Assembly: GCF_036347055.1 (NCBI RefSeq)
Contig: NZ_CP108882.1
Coordinates: forward strand, 806,001 to 870,000
Length of the DNA stretch: 64,000 nt
Source of the DNA: Streptomyces sp. NBC_00820
GTDB taxonomy: Bacteria > Actinomycetota > Actinomycetes > Streptomycetales > Streptomycetaceae
Direction: 5' to 3'
Shown piece after piece: positions 10,448 through 19,700 of this stretch. The translations under genes were made by a program, and so were the position numbers. Numbering within the stretch: the stretch's first letter is position 1; the number at the start of each line of letters is the position of its first letter. The notes beneath the pieces were generated by a model. The model did no database searches and was not told the origin of the DNA. It worked only from the letters and a program-made list of their open reading frames with translations.

Positions 10448-13042
10448 ATGGTGGAGCAGTCATCCGAGGTCCACATATCCGAGCCGGGCGCCGGCACCGT
10501 CGCAGGACGGTGCCACACCGACCCGACCGGGACAGGGACCGAACAGAAACTGGCGGAAGCGCTGGCAGGCGTCGTAGGAGCCGAGCACGTCGCGGTCGAC
10601 AGTCACTTCTTCACCGACCTCGGCGCCAATTCCCTGGTCATGGCGCAGTTCTGCGCACGGGTCAGGAAGCTCGCGGACCTGCCGTCACCGTCCATGAAGG
10701 ACATCTACCGGTATCCCACGATCCGAAGCCTCGCCGCGGCACTCACGGCGGCCGCGCCTGAACCCGTCGGCGCACCGGATCCCGCGTCGGCGTCCGCACA
10801 GCCGCCGCCCCCGCTTCCGGCCGTACCGGTCAGCGGGCTGAACCATTTCCTCTGCGGAACCTTCCAGTTGCTGGCGTTCCTGGGCTATTCGCTGGTCGCC
10901 GGATTCGCGACCGCCGCGGGATACGAGTGGATCGCCGACGGTTCCGGACTGGCCGACATCTATCTGCGGTCGCTGCTCTTCGGCGGTCTCGGATTCATCG
11001 CGCTGTGCGTGTTCCCGGTCATCGCCAAATGGCTGCTCGTCGGCCGCTGGAAAGCAGGCGAATTCCCTCTCTGGGGAGCGGCGTACGTACGTTTCTGGCT
11101 CGTCAAGGTACTGCTGCACGCGAATCCGATGATTCTCTTCATCGGAAATCCGCTGTACGTGCTGTATCTGCGGGCACTCGGCGCGCAGGTCGGCAAGGGT
11201 GTCACGATCCTGTCCCACTCCGTACCGGTCTGCACCGACCTGCTGACGATCGGCGACGGCACGGTCATCCGGAAGGACGCGTTCTTCCTCGGCTACCGCG
11301 CGCACGCGGGACGCCTCGAGACCGGCCGGGTCACGCTCGGCCGGGACGTGTACATCGGTGAGAAGACCGTCCTGGACATCGACACCTCGATGGGCGACGG
11401 CGCGCAGCTGGGCCACTCGTCCGCCCTCTACCGCGGCCAGGCGGTGCCGGACGGCGCGCGCTGGCACGGGACGCCGGCGCAGCCCACGGACGTCGACTAC
11501 CTGCGCGTCGCGCCGGCCGCCTGCGGCACCGGTCGCCGCGCCTGGTTCGGTCTGGTCACGCTGGTCCAACTGCTCTTCCTGTACATACCGCTGGCCGTGG
11601 GCGGCATATACATGCTGTTCACCGAGGTGCCCGCGCTCGGCAGGCGGCTCGACCCGCAGACGGCGGTCGCACGCTCGCAGCTGATACCCGACGCGCTGAT
11701 CCTGTCCTGCGTCCTGTTCTTCGGATTCGCCGTCCTGGGCCTCGTCGTCCTGTGCACCGTGCCGCGGCTGCTCGGTCTGGCCGTCAGGCCTGACCGGGTC
11801 TATCCGCTCTACGGCTTCCAGTACGCCGTGCACCGCTCGATCGCCCGCATGACGAACCCCAAGTTCTTCGCCTGGCTCTTCGGCGACAGTTCCTACATCG
11901 TGCACTACCTCCGGGGCATCGGATACGACCTGTCCCGGGTCGAGCAGACCGGGTCGAACTTCGGCACCGAAGTGCAGCACGAGACTCCCCTGCTGGTCAC
12001 CGTCGGCAGGGGGACGATGGTGGCCGACGGTCTCTCCGTCATCAACGCGGACTACTCCAGCACCTCCTTCCGGGTCTCCCGGGCGACGATCGGTGCGCAC
12101 AACTTCCTGGGCAACAACATCGCCTATCCCACGGGCGGCAGGACCGGCGAGAACTGCCTCCTGGCGACGAAGGTGATGGTGCCCCTCGACGGCGAGATCC
12201 GCGAAGGCGTGGGCCTCCTGGGTTCCCCGAGCTTCGAGATACCCCGGTCGGTGGAGCGCGACTCACGGTTCGACGACCTGCGGACCGGTGACACGCTGCG
12301 CCTGCGGCTCGCCGCGAAGAACCGCTACAACCTGCGCTCGATGGCGTTCATGCTGGGCGTGCGGTGGCTGCAGACCTTCGCGCTGACACTGATCGCCCTC
12401 GCCTCCGTGGACCTGTACGGCGTGCTCGGGCACGTGGTGATAGCCGGGTATCTCGCGCTGACGCTGGCGTTCTCCACCCTGTACTACATCGTGGTGGAGC
12501 GCGCCATCATGTCGTTCCGCCGGCTGCGCCCCCAGCTCTGCTCCATCTACGACCGGTCCTTCTGGTTGCAGGAGCGGCTGTGGAAGGTTCCGGACCACTA
12601 CCTCAACATCTTCAACGGCACGCCGTTCAAGTGCTTCGTCTGGCGGCTGCTGGGCGTGCGCGTCGGCCGCAGGGTGTTCGACGACGGCTGCTATCTGACG
12701 GACCGGACGCTCGCCACGATCGGCGACGAGTGCACGCTCAACGCCGGAAGCAAGATCCAGTGCCACTCGCAGGAGGACGGCACCTTCAAGTCGGACCACA
12801 CCGCACTCGGGGCGGGCTGCACGCTCGGCGTGGCCTCGCACGTGCACTACGGCGTGACGATGAACGACGGCGCGGTGCTGGCACCCGACTCGTTCCTCAT
12901 GAAGGGCGAGGAAGTGCCCTCGTACGCGCGGTGGGGCGGCAACCCGGCCGTGGACATGCCGGAAACGGCCGGCCGTTCGTACGGCAGCGGCCCGGAATCG
13001 TCACCGTCTTCGGTCGACGCCTCCGCGGCGACCGTGAGTTGA
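10448..13042 (+). CDS. Carrier-domain/tandem-LbH membrane protein, like the C-terminal half of poly(amino acid) synthetases
   Basis: The 864-residue protein starts with a peptidyl/acyl carrier domain (about residues 31-98) whose phosphopantetheine serine is Ser62 in DLGANSLVMAQ. The rest alternates hydrophobic pairs with soluble left-handed beta-helix-like domains. These are: membrane pair about 130-200; domain 1 about 240-350; membrane pair about 360-440; domain 2 about 470-610; membrane pair about 625-690; domain 3 about 720-835. Each soluble domain shows hexapeptide-type repeats such as GKGVTILSHSVPVCTD and GDECTLNAGSKIQC. Three tandem soluble domains between membrane segments are known from poly-epsilon-lysine and poly-diaminopropionate synthetases, where they are joined to an A-T module and build the amide polymer. 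Here the adenylation domain is absent and sits in the next gene. AGGAG lies five bases before the ATG. Confidence 0.82.
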   Translation: MVEQSSEVHISEPGAGTVAGRCHTDPTGTGTEQKLAEALAGVVGAEHVAVDSHFFTDLGANSLVMAQFCARVRKLADLPSPSMKDIYRYPTIRSLAAALTAAAPEPVGAPDPASASAQPPPPLPAVPVSGLNHFLCGTFQLLAFLGYSLVAGFATAAGYEWIADGSGLADIYLRSLLFGGLGFIALCVFPVIAKWLLVGRWKAGEFPLWGAAYVRFWLVKVLLHANPMILFIGNPLYVLYLRALGAQVGKGVTILSHSVPVCTDLLTIGDGTVIRKDAFFLGYRAHAGRLETGRVTLGRDVYIGEKTVLDIDTSMGDGAQLGHSSALYRGQAVPDGARWHGTPAQPTDVDYLRVAPAACGTGRRAWFGLVTLVQLLFLYIPLAVGGIYMLFTEVPALGRRLDPQTAVARSQLIPDALILSCVLFFGFAVLGLVVLCTVPRLLGLAVRPDRVYPLYGFQYAVHRSIARMTNPKFFAWLFGDSSYIVHYLRGIGYDLSRVEQTGSNFGTEVQHETPLLVTVGRGTMVADGLSVINADYSSTSFRVSRATIGAHNFLGNNIAYPTGGRTGENCLLATKVMVPLDGEIREGVGLLGSPSFEIPRSVERDSRFDDLRTGDTLRLRLAAKNRYNLRSMAFMLGVRWLQTFALTLIALASVDLYGVLGHVVIAGYLALTLAFSTLYYIVVERAIMSFRRLRPQLCSIYDRSFWLQERLWKVPDHYLNIFNGTPFKCFVWRLLGVRVGRRVFDDGCYLTDRTLATIGDECTLNAGSKIQCHSQEDGTFKSDHTALGAGCTLGVASHVHYGVTMNDGAVLAPDSFLMKGEEVPSYARWGGNPAVDMPETAGRSYGSGPESSPSSVDASAATVS

Positions 13043-13055
13043 GGAAGGCCATTCG

Positions 13056-16000
13056 ATGGGAGCGCGCGTGGAAGCGGACCGGGAGTTCTGGAGCCGGGTG
13101 CTGACCGCTGGTGGCAGCACCGCGGTGCCTCGGTGGGTACGGGAACCGGTCGCCGGAGTGGCCGAGCACGAGATACCCGTACCGGACGACGTCGCCCAGG
13201 CGGCACGGGAGCTGGTGCACCAGGCGGACGTACCGGTCAGCGCGCTGCTGCTCGCGGCACACGCCAAGGTGCTGGCCGCGCTGTCCGGTGAGCCGGAGGT
13301 GGTGACGGGGTACGCCGCCGGGGTGCGGGGCGAGCCCCTGCCCTGCCGGCTGACGGTGCGTCCCGGGACCTGGCGGGAGCTGCTGACCGCCGCTCGTCAC
13401 GCCGAGGCGGACGTGCTGGCCCACCGGGAGTTCCCGGTGGACGCGCTGCGGCGGGAGCTGTCCGCCCCTGAGCCGTCGTACGAGGTGGTGTTCGGTCCCC
13501 GGGGGGCCGAGGACGCGCGGTCCGTCCACGGCGTGCTCGACGTGCGCTGGTCGGATCTGGACGGCCGGCTGAGGCTGAGGCTGCGGTACCGCACTGACGT
13601 GCTGGACGCGGCTTCCGCGGCCCGGATCGGCGACTACCATCTGGCGGCGCTCCGCCTGATGACGGCTGGTGCGGACACCGAGCACTCGCGGCAGAGCCTG
13701 TTGTCGGCGGACGAGGTGCGCGAGCAGCTGGAGGGACTCGCCGGACCCGGCCGGGCCCTGCCGGACGCGCGGGCGCACCAGCTGTTCGAGCGGCGGGTGC
13801 GCGAGCACCCGGACGCCGTCGCCGCCGTGCAGGGCACGCGCGAGTGGACGTACGCCGAGCTGAACGCGCGCGCGAACCGGCTGGCGCGCGCGCTGCTGGC
13901 GCGCGGGCTGGGCCGGGAGGACGTGGTCGCCGTGGTGACCGAGCGCGATCTCGACTGGCTGGCCGCGACGCTGGCGGTGTTCAAGGCGGGCGGCGTGTAC
14001 CTGCCCATCGAGCCGCACTTCCCCGCCGGGCGCATCCTGGCCACGTTGTCCCGCGCGGAATGCCGGCTGGTGCTGACCGAGTCCGGCAGCACCGGCACTC
14101 TCGACCAGGCGCTGGAGTCCCTGCCGGGGACCGAGAGGCTGCTGATCGAGGCGGCGTACGGGGAACCGCACGCCGACGACGACCTCGGAATCCAGGTCGA
14201 CGCCGGTCAGCTGGCGTACATCTACTTCACCTCCGGCTCCACGGGTGAGCCGAAGGGCGCGATGTGCGAGCACGCGGGCATGCTCAACCATCTCTTCGCC
14301 AAGATCGACGACCTGGGGATCGGCGAGGGGTCGGTGGTGGCGCAGACCGCACCGCAGTGCTTCGACATCTCCTTGTGGCAGCTGGTGTCCTCGCTGCTCG
14401 TCGGCGGCCGGACGCTGCTGGTCGGGCAGGACGTGATCGTGGACGTGGAGCGGTTCGTCGACACGCTGGCCGGTGGGCGGGTCGGGGTGGCGCAGCTCGT
14501 GCCCTCCTATCTGGAGGTCGTGGTCTCGTACCTGGAGCGGCACCCCCGCGCCCTGCCGGACCTGCGGTGTGTGTCGGTGACCGGTGAGGCGCTCAAACGG
14601 GAGCTGGTCCAGCGCTGGTTCGCGATCCAGCCGGGTATCAAACTGGTCAACGCCTATGGCCTGACCGAGACTTCGGACGACACCAACCACGAGGTCATGG
14701 ACGCGGTGCCCGAGCGGGTGCTGCTGGGACGCGCGGTCAACAACGTGCGGGTGTACGTCGTCGACGAGCACCTGGCCCTGGTGCCGCTGGGCGCCCCCGG
14801 GCTGATCGCGTTCTCCGGGGTCTGTGTGGGCCGCGGGTACGTCAACGACCCCGAGCGGACCCGCGAGGCCTACCGGCAGGACCCGTACCGGCCGGGCGAG
14901 CGGCTCTACCTCGGCGGCGACTGGGGCCGCTGGCACCCCGGCGGCAAGCTGGAGTTCCTCGGCCGCCGGGACAACCAGATCAAGATCCGCGGCTTCCGCG
15001 TCGAGATCGGCGAGATCGAGAACACCCTGCTGCGGGTGCCCGGAGTGCGGGACGGCGCGGTGGTCTGCGCCGAGCTCGCGGGCGGCAGCAAGCATCTGAT
15101 CGCCTTCTACACGGGCGAGGAGCAGACCGTGCCGGCCCTGCGTGAGGCGCTGGGCGCCGTGCTGCCCGCCTACATGGTGCCCTCGGCCTTCCACCACCGG
15201 CCCGAACTGCCGCTGACCGGCAACGGCAAGATCGACCGGAAGGCGCTGACCGCGCTCGCCGAGCAGGCGCCGCAGCCGGCACCGGGCGACAGTGCCCCGG
15301 AGCCCGACGGCGCCCCGTTCACGCCGACCGAGCGGAAGCTGGCCGCGGCCTGGGCGCAGGTGCTGGGCGTTCCCGAGGAGGGGATCGGCCGGGAGGACCA
15401 CTTCTTCGACCGCGGCGGCACCTCCCTGTCGGCGGTCCGGCTCACCATCGCGCTCGACCGCGCGGTGTCCCTGAAGGACATCACCCGGCATCCGGTGCTC
15501 GCCGACCTGGCCGCCCGTCTCGACGGCACCCCCCAGCCGCACCCGGAGCTGCTCCAGCCGCTGTCCACGGCGCCCGGCGCGGCCGGGTGCGCCCTGGTGT
15601 GCTTCCCCTACGCGGGCGGCAACGCGGTCAACTACCAGCCGCTGGCCAGCGCGTTGGCGGGCAGCGGCATCGCGGTCCTCGCCGTCGACCTGCCCGGCCA
15701 TGATCTGGCCGTCCACCACGAGCCGTTCGCGTCGATCGCGGACGTGGCGGAGCAGGTCGCCGCCGAGGTCGCGGCGCGCGGCCTGACCCGGGTCATGCTG
15801 TGGGGCCACTCCTCGGGCGCCGCGCCGGCCCTGGAGACGGCGCGCAGGCTCCAGGAGCGCGGGGTGGACGTGACACGGGTGTTCATCGGCGCGCAACTGC
15901 TCGGCACCGCCGAGGACCGGCGGGCCGCCATCGGCGAACTGGCGAGCCGCAGCGACGCCGAGATCGCCGAGCGGCTGACCGAGGACAGCGGCTACACCGA

Positions 16001-16319
16001 ACTCGCGGAACTCAACGCCCGGCACTGCGAGCACATCGGTGCCGCCTACCGGCACGACTGCCTGTCGGCGCACCGCTACTTCCGCGACGCCCTGCAGACC
16101 CCGCCGCCGGTGCGGCTGTCGGTACCCGTCTCGGTGGTCGTCGCCGCCGACGACCCGCACACCGCCGACCACACCCGACGTCACCGGGACTGGCTGCTGC
16201 TCGCCGAGCACGTGGACCTGCACGAACTCGGCGACGGTGGCCACTACTTCCCGCGCACCCGACCGGCCGAGGCAGCACAGGCCGTCCTGGGCGTCGTGGC
16301 ACCACTGGCCTCCTCCTAG
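13056..16319 (+). CDS. NRPS: condensation remnant, adenylation, carrier, thioesterase
   Basis: The 1087-residue protein has four parts. Residues 1-235 resemble the C-terminal lobe of a condensation domain but lack the HHxxxDG active site. The adenylation domain (about 240-735) has the core FTSGSTGEPKG (391-401) and catalytic Lys725 in GNGKIDRK. The carrier domain (about 755-825) has Ser790 in DRGGTSLS. The alpha/beta-hydrolase thioesterase (about 846-1085) has Ser919 in GHSSG, with probable Asp1032 and His1063. By-eye specificity residues are D437 I438 W441 S484 S507 T509 A533 D541 D542 K725; the paired acidic residues would suit a basic amino acid. With sbnA and sbnB downstream, L-2,3-diaminopropionate is the best guess for the substrate. 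GAGGAAGG precedes the ATG, 13 bases after the previous stop. Confidence 0.9.
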   Translation: MGARVEADREFWSRVLTAGGSTAVPRWVREPVAGVAEHEIPVPDDVAQAARELVHQADVPVSALLLAAHAKVLAALSGEPEVVTGYAAGVRGEPLPCRLTVRPGTWRELLTAARHAEADVLAHREFPVDALRRELSAPEPSYEVVFGPRGAEDARSVHGVLDVRWSDLDGRLRLRLRYRTDVLDAASAARIGDYHLAALRLMTAGADTEHSRQSLLSADEVREQLEGLAGPGRALPDARAHQLFERRVREHPDAVAAVQGTREWTYAELNARANRLARALLARGLGREDVVAVVTERDLDWLAATLAVFKAGGVYLPIEPHFPAGRILATLSRAECRLVLTESGSTGTLDQALESLPGTERLLIEAAYGEPHADDDLGIQVDAGQLAYIYFTSGSTGEPKGAMCEHAGMLNHLFAKIDDLGIGEGSVVAQTAPQCFDISLWQLVSSLLVGGRTLLVGQDVIVDVERFVDTLAGGRVGVAQLVPSYLEVVVSYLERHPRALPDLRCVSVTGEALKRELVQRWFAIQPGIKLVNAYGLTETSDDTNHEVMDAVPERVLLGRAVNNVRVYVVDEHLALVPLGAPGLIAFSGVCVGRGYVNDPERTREAYRQDPYRPGERLYLGGDWGRWHPGGKLEFLGRRDNQIKIRGFRVEIGEIENTLLRVPGVRDGAVVCAELAGGSKHLIAFYTGEEQTVPALREALGAVLPAYMVPSAFHHRPELPLTGNGKIDRKALTALAEQAPQPAPGDSAPEPDGAPFTPTERKLAAAWAQVLGVPEEGIGREDHFFDRGGTSLSAVRLTIALDRAVSLKDITRHPVLADLAARLDGTPQPHPELLQPLSTAPGAAGCALVCFPYAGGNAVNYQPLASALAGSGIAVLAVDLPGHDLAVHHEPFASIADVAEQVAAEVAARGLTRVMLWGHSSGAAPALETARRLQERGVDVTRVFIGAQLLGTAEDRRAAIGELASRSDAEIAERLTEDSGYTELAELNARHCEHIGAAYRHDCLSAHRYFRDALQTPPPVRLSVPVSVVVAADDPHTADHTRRHRDWLLLAEHVDLHELGDGGHYFPRTRPAEAAQAVLGVVAPLASS

Positions 16320-16360
16320 CCCCGCAGAGCCCTCAGACGGGCAACCGAAGGGAAACCGAG

Positions 16361-17365
16361 ATGTCTTCCTCACCGCCTGCAACAACCCTCGATGTGGAAC
16401 TGCGGCCGGACAGCCCGGCGATCCTGCACGTCGACTCCCCTGTTGACGCGCAGAGTTGGGCGGCCCAGTACCGCGAGTCAGTGCGTGCGCAGGTCACCGA
16501 GCACGGGGCGCTCCTCGTCCGCGGCCTCGGTCTGCGCGAGCCGTCCCAGGCCGGTGCGGTGTTCGCGGGGCTCGCCGGTGATCTCATGACGGAGCGGGAG
16601 GCCTTCGCCCCCCGGGAGGCGTACGGCCCCGGGCTGTACTCCTCCACCGCGTGGCCCGCCAACCAGCCGATGTGCATGCACCACGAGCTGAGTTACACGC
16701 ATCAGGTGCCCGGCCTGATGCTCTTCGCGTGCCTGACCGCGCCCGCGCAGGGCGGCGCGACGGCGGTGGCCGACGCCGAACAGGTGCTCAAGGCGCTGCC
16801 CGCCGAGCTGACGCAGCGGTTCGAGCGCGAGGGCTGGCTGCTGACCCGCAGCTACAACGACGAGATCGGGGCGTCCCTGTCGGAGTCGTTCGGCACCGAC
16901 GACCGTGCCGAGATCGAACGCTACTGCCGGGCCAACGCCATCGACTTCACCTGGCAGCCCGACGGTTCGCTGCGCACCCGGCAGCGCCGCCCCGCCGTCG
17001 TGCGGCACCCGGTCACCGGCGCGCGCTGCTGGTTCAACCAGATCGCCTTCCTCAACGAGTGGACGCTTGCCCCGGAGGTGCGCGAGTACCTCGTGGACGA
17101 GTACGGCGCCGACGGACTGCCGTTCAACACCCGCTTCGGGGACGGCGGGTCGATCGGCGAGGACGTCGTCCAGATCCTCAACTCCACCTACGACAGGCAC
17201 ACCCGTCGCGAGCCCTGGCAGGCCGGTGACCTGCTGCTCGTCGACAACATCCGCACCGCACACAGCAGAGAGCCGTTCGACGGAGAGCGGCGGGTGGTGG
17301 TCGGCATGGCCGAGCCGCGGCGCCTGGACGACTCCTGCCCGACCCCGGAGGCGAGCCGGCGATGA
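16361..17365 (+). CDS. SyrP/TauD-like Fe(II)/2-oxoglutarate-dependent oxygenase
   Basis: The 334-residue protein has the clavaminate-synthase-like fold of NRPS-associated oxygenases. The metal-binding motif is His107-His108-Glu109 in MHHELSYTH, with the distal His301 in IRTAHSREPF. An arginine-rich strand (GERRVVVGMAEPRR) follows and should bind 2-oxoglutarate. Such enzymes hydroxylate or desaturate an amino acid, free or bound to a carrier protein, consuming O2 and 2-oxoglutarate. Here the likely target is the amino acid loaded by the preceding NRPS. The start lies 41 bases after the NRPS stop, and the stop overlaps the start of the SbnB gene by four bases (ATGA), so the genes are translationally coupled. 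Confidence 0.87.
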   Translation: MSSSPPATTLDVELRPDSPAILHVDSPVDAQSWAAQYRESVRAQVTEHGALLVRGLGLREPSQAGAVFAGLAGDLMTEREAFAPREAYGPGLYSSTAWPANQPMCMHHELSYTHQVPGLMLFACLTAPAQGGATAVADAEQVLKALPAELTQRFEREGWLLTRSYNDEIGASLSESFGTDDRAEIERYCRANAIDFTWQPDGSLRTRQRRPAVVRHPVTGARCWFNQIAFLNEWTLAPEVREYLVDEYGADGLPFNTRFGDGGSIGEDVVQILNSTYDRHTRREPWQAGDLLLVDNIRTAHSREPFDGERRVVVGMAEPRRLDDSCPTPEASRR

Positions 17366-18432
17366 CCAACCTGCTGTCGACCCCCACCCAGGCGCCCATG
17401 CCCCACGCGACGCCGGCACCGACGTTCGCCGTGATCTCCGGCGATCAGGTGCAGCGCGCGCTCAGCGGGCGCGAGAAGCAGATCATGGAGCTGGTCGAGA
17501 CCACCTACCGGCTGCACGGCGCCGGGGACTCGGTCAACCCGCCGTCGTACTTCCTGCGCTTCCCCGACCGCCCCACCGCGCGGATCATCGCGCTGCCGGC
17601 CTCCGTCGGCGGCTCGGTGCACGTGGACGGCATGAAGTGGATCTCCAGCTTCCCGCAGAACGTGAGCGCCGGGCTGCCCCGTGCCTCCGCCGTCCTCATC
17701 CTCAACAACCCCGAGACGGGCTATCCGTTCGCCTGCATGGAGAGCTCCGTCATCAGCGCGACCAGGACGGCGGCGTCCGCCGCGCTGGCCGCCGACTGGC
17801 TCAGCCGCACCCGGACCCGCCCCAGGCGCATCGGCTTCTTCGGTACGGGTCTCATCGCCCGCTACATCCACACCTTCCTGGCGGGAACCGACTGGACGTT
17901 CGACAGCATCGGCGTCCACGACGTGTCCGCGGACAGCACCGCCGGTTTCTGCGGCTATCTGCGGCAGAGCGGCACCTCCGCGCAGATCACCGTCCACGAC
18001 AGCCCGGAGGACCTGATCTGCTCCAGCGACCTCGTGGTCTTCGCGACCGTGGCCGGCGAGCCGCACGTGACGTCCCAGGCCTGGTTCTCGCACAACCCCG
18101 TGGTCCTGCACGTGTCGCTGCGCGACCTCGCCCCCGAGGTCCTGCTGGCCTCGGCCAACTTCGTCGACGACGTCGAACACTGCCTCAAGGCCGACACGTC
18201 CCCGCACCTGGTCGAACAGCGCACCGGCAACCGCGACTTCCTCAACGGCACCCTCTGCGACGTGATGCTCGGGCGGGCCGCCCCGCCGGCCGACCGCCCG
18301 GTGATCTTCTCGCCCTTCGGACTCGGCGTCCTCGATCTCGCCGTCGGCAAGTACGTCTACGACGAGACGGCCGGGGCGGGGAACCTCCACCTCATCGACG
18401 ACTTCTTCTCCGACCTGCGCCGTTACGGCTGA
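17362..18432 (+). CDS. sbnB: SbnB-like N-(2-amino-2-carboxyethyl)-L-glutamate dehydrogenase
   Basis: The 356-residue protein is of the ornithine cyclodeaminase/mu-crystallin fold. After a 20-residue extension, the core includes PPSYFLRFPDRPTARIIALP, VHVDGMKWISSFPQN and the NAD-binding turn GFFGTGLIARYI (glycines at about 158, 161 and 163). The MKWISS-type segment and the match to the siderophore protein SbnB identify it as the enzyme that oxidatively cleaves ACEGA to L-2,3-diaminopropionate plus 2-oxoglutarate. It overlaps the oxygenase gene by four bases and is followed 35 bases later by sbnA. The released 2-oxoglutarate could in principle feed the adjacent oxygenase. Confidence 0.92.
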   Translation: MTNLLSTPTQAPMPHATPAPTFAVISGDQVQRALSGREKQIMELVETTYRLHGAGDSVNPPSYFLRFPDRPTARIIALPASVGGSVHVDGMKWISSFPQNVSAGLPRASAVLILNNPETGYPFACMESSVISATRTAASAALAADWLSRTRTRPRRIGFFGTGLIARYIHTFLAGTDWTFDSIGVHDVSADSTAGFCGYLRQSGTSAQITVHDSPEDLICSSDLVVFATVAGEPHVTSQAWFSHNPVVLHVSLRDLAPEVLLASANFVDDVEHCLKADTSPHLVEQRTGNRDFLNGTLCDVMLGRAAPPADRPVIFSPFGLGVLDLAVGKYVYDETAGAGNLHLIDDFFSDLRRYG

Positions 18433-18467
18433 GGCCGACCCTCAGCCCTGGCACCAGGAGGTCCACC

Positions 18468-19520
18468 GTGCCCGTAGTTTCCTCTCCCCACGAGTTCAAC
18501 GAAGGCAGTCTCTTCGTCGACCTCGAGTCGATATTCGGATGCCCCCTCTCCCTGAAGTGCGAGGGCTTCAACTTCGCGGGCTCCATCAAGTTGAAGGCCG
18601 CGAACGAGATGGTGGAGAGCGCCGAGCGTGACGGAATCCTCACGCCCGACTCCATCCTCGTCGAGTCCTCGTCAGGAAACCTGGGCGTGGCGCTCAGCAT
18701 GATCGCAGCCAGCAAGGGTTACCGGTTCCTGTGTGTGACGGACTCCCGTTGCAACCTGTCGACCCGCCTGCTGATGGAGGCCCTCGGCAGCCAGGTCCAC
18801 GTCGTGGCCGACCTGGACGCCAACGGCGGCTTCCTGGGCACCCGGATCGACTACGTGCGCAACCTGTGCGCCTCCGACAACCGCTATGTCTGGCTCAGCC
18901 AGTACACCAACGCGGGCAACTGGCGGGCGCACTACCGCACCACGGCACCCGAGATCGCCGGCCAGTTCCCGAAACTGGACGTCCTGTTCATCGGAACGGG
19001 CACCGCCGGCACCCTGATGGGCTGCGCGCGCTACTTCCGCCAGTGGCACCGGCCGGTGAAGGTCGTCGCCGTCGACAGCGTGGGCTCGGTGGCCTTCGGC
19101 GGCAAGCCCGGTCGCCGGATGATCCCCGGCCTGGGCATGAGCATGGTGCCCCCGCTGCTGGAGGAGTCCTACGTCGACGAGGTGATCCGGGTCGAGGAGG
19201 CGGACACCATCCGCACCTGCCACCGCATGGCCCGGCGTGGCTTCCTCTTCGGCGGCTCCACCGGGACCGTGGTCAGCGGCGCGACGCAATGGCTGTCCCG
19301 GCACCGCACACAAGGCCTCACCGCCGTGGCCATCGCCCCCGACCTGGGCGAGCGCTACCTCGACACCATCTACCAGACCAACTGGCTGCAGGACCTGTAC
19401 GGCGACCAGATCCTCGCCGACCCCGCGAAGGTGATCACCCCCGACTCCGACTCGGTGATCACCCCGTCCCGCACCGACGAGTCCGCGTCGAAGACCCAGG
19501 AACACGGGTCGAGCAAGTAA
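18468..19520 (+). CDS. sbnA: SbnA-like 2,3-diaminopropionate synthase (PLP, cysteine-synthase fold)
   Basis: The 350-residue protein has the fold-type II PLP pattern. The Schiff-base lysine is Lys41 in FNFAGSIKLKAA, the substrate loop is ESSSGNLGVALSMIA, the phosphate-binding loop is GTGTAGTLMGCARYF, and a C-terminal GGSTGTVVSGA loop follows. SbnA enzymes condense O-phospho-L-serine with L-glutamate to ACEGA, which SbnB converts to Dap. CAGGAGG lies seven bases before the GTG start. A hydrophilic tail of about 25 residues extends past the fold. A hairpin terminator follows, so this is the last gene of the operon. Confidence 0.92.
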   Translation: MPVVSSPHEFNEGSLFVDLESIFGCPLSLKCEGFNFAGSIKLKAANEMVESAERDGILTPDSILVESSSGNLGVALSMIAASKGYRFLCVTDSRCNLSTRLLMEALGSQVHVVADLDANGGFLGTRIDYVRNLCASDNRYVWLSQYTNAGNWRAHYRTTAPEIAGQFPKLDVLFIGTGTAGTLMGCARYFRQWHRPVKVVAVDSVGSVAFGGKPGRRMIPGLGMSMVPPLLEESYVDEVIRVEEADTIRTCHRMARRGFLFGGSTGTVVSGATQWLSRHRTQGLTAVAIAPDLGERYLDTIYQTNWLQDLYGDQILADPAKVITPDSDSVITPSRTDESASKTQEHGSSK

Positions 19521-19527
19521 CGGCACG

Positions 19528-19555
19528 GTCCCGGCCCAGAGCAGCAGACCGGGAC
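19528..19555 (+). terminator. Hairpin terminator after sbnA
   Basis: GTCCCGG (19528-19534) pairs with CCGGGAC (19549-19555) eight bases after the sbnA stop. It marks the end of the biosynthetic operon. Confidence 0.55.
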
Positions 19556-19700
19556 ACCAGTTCCAGCCCCCCCCTGCCCGACCGGCGTCACACACTCGGT
19601 GACGCAGGTCGGGCACCGGGCGTTTCCGGCCTGGTTCGCCGGCATAGCCGCCGCCCTCATCTGCCACCGCCGACTCGTCCGTGTGGACGGGCATAACCAG

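Noticed and set aside
12897..16385. A 1162-codon open frame antisense to the NRPS
   Set aside because: It is a GC-bias shadow: the plus-strand frame carries clear A, T and TE motifs, and the antisense protein is low-complexity with no recognisable domain.
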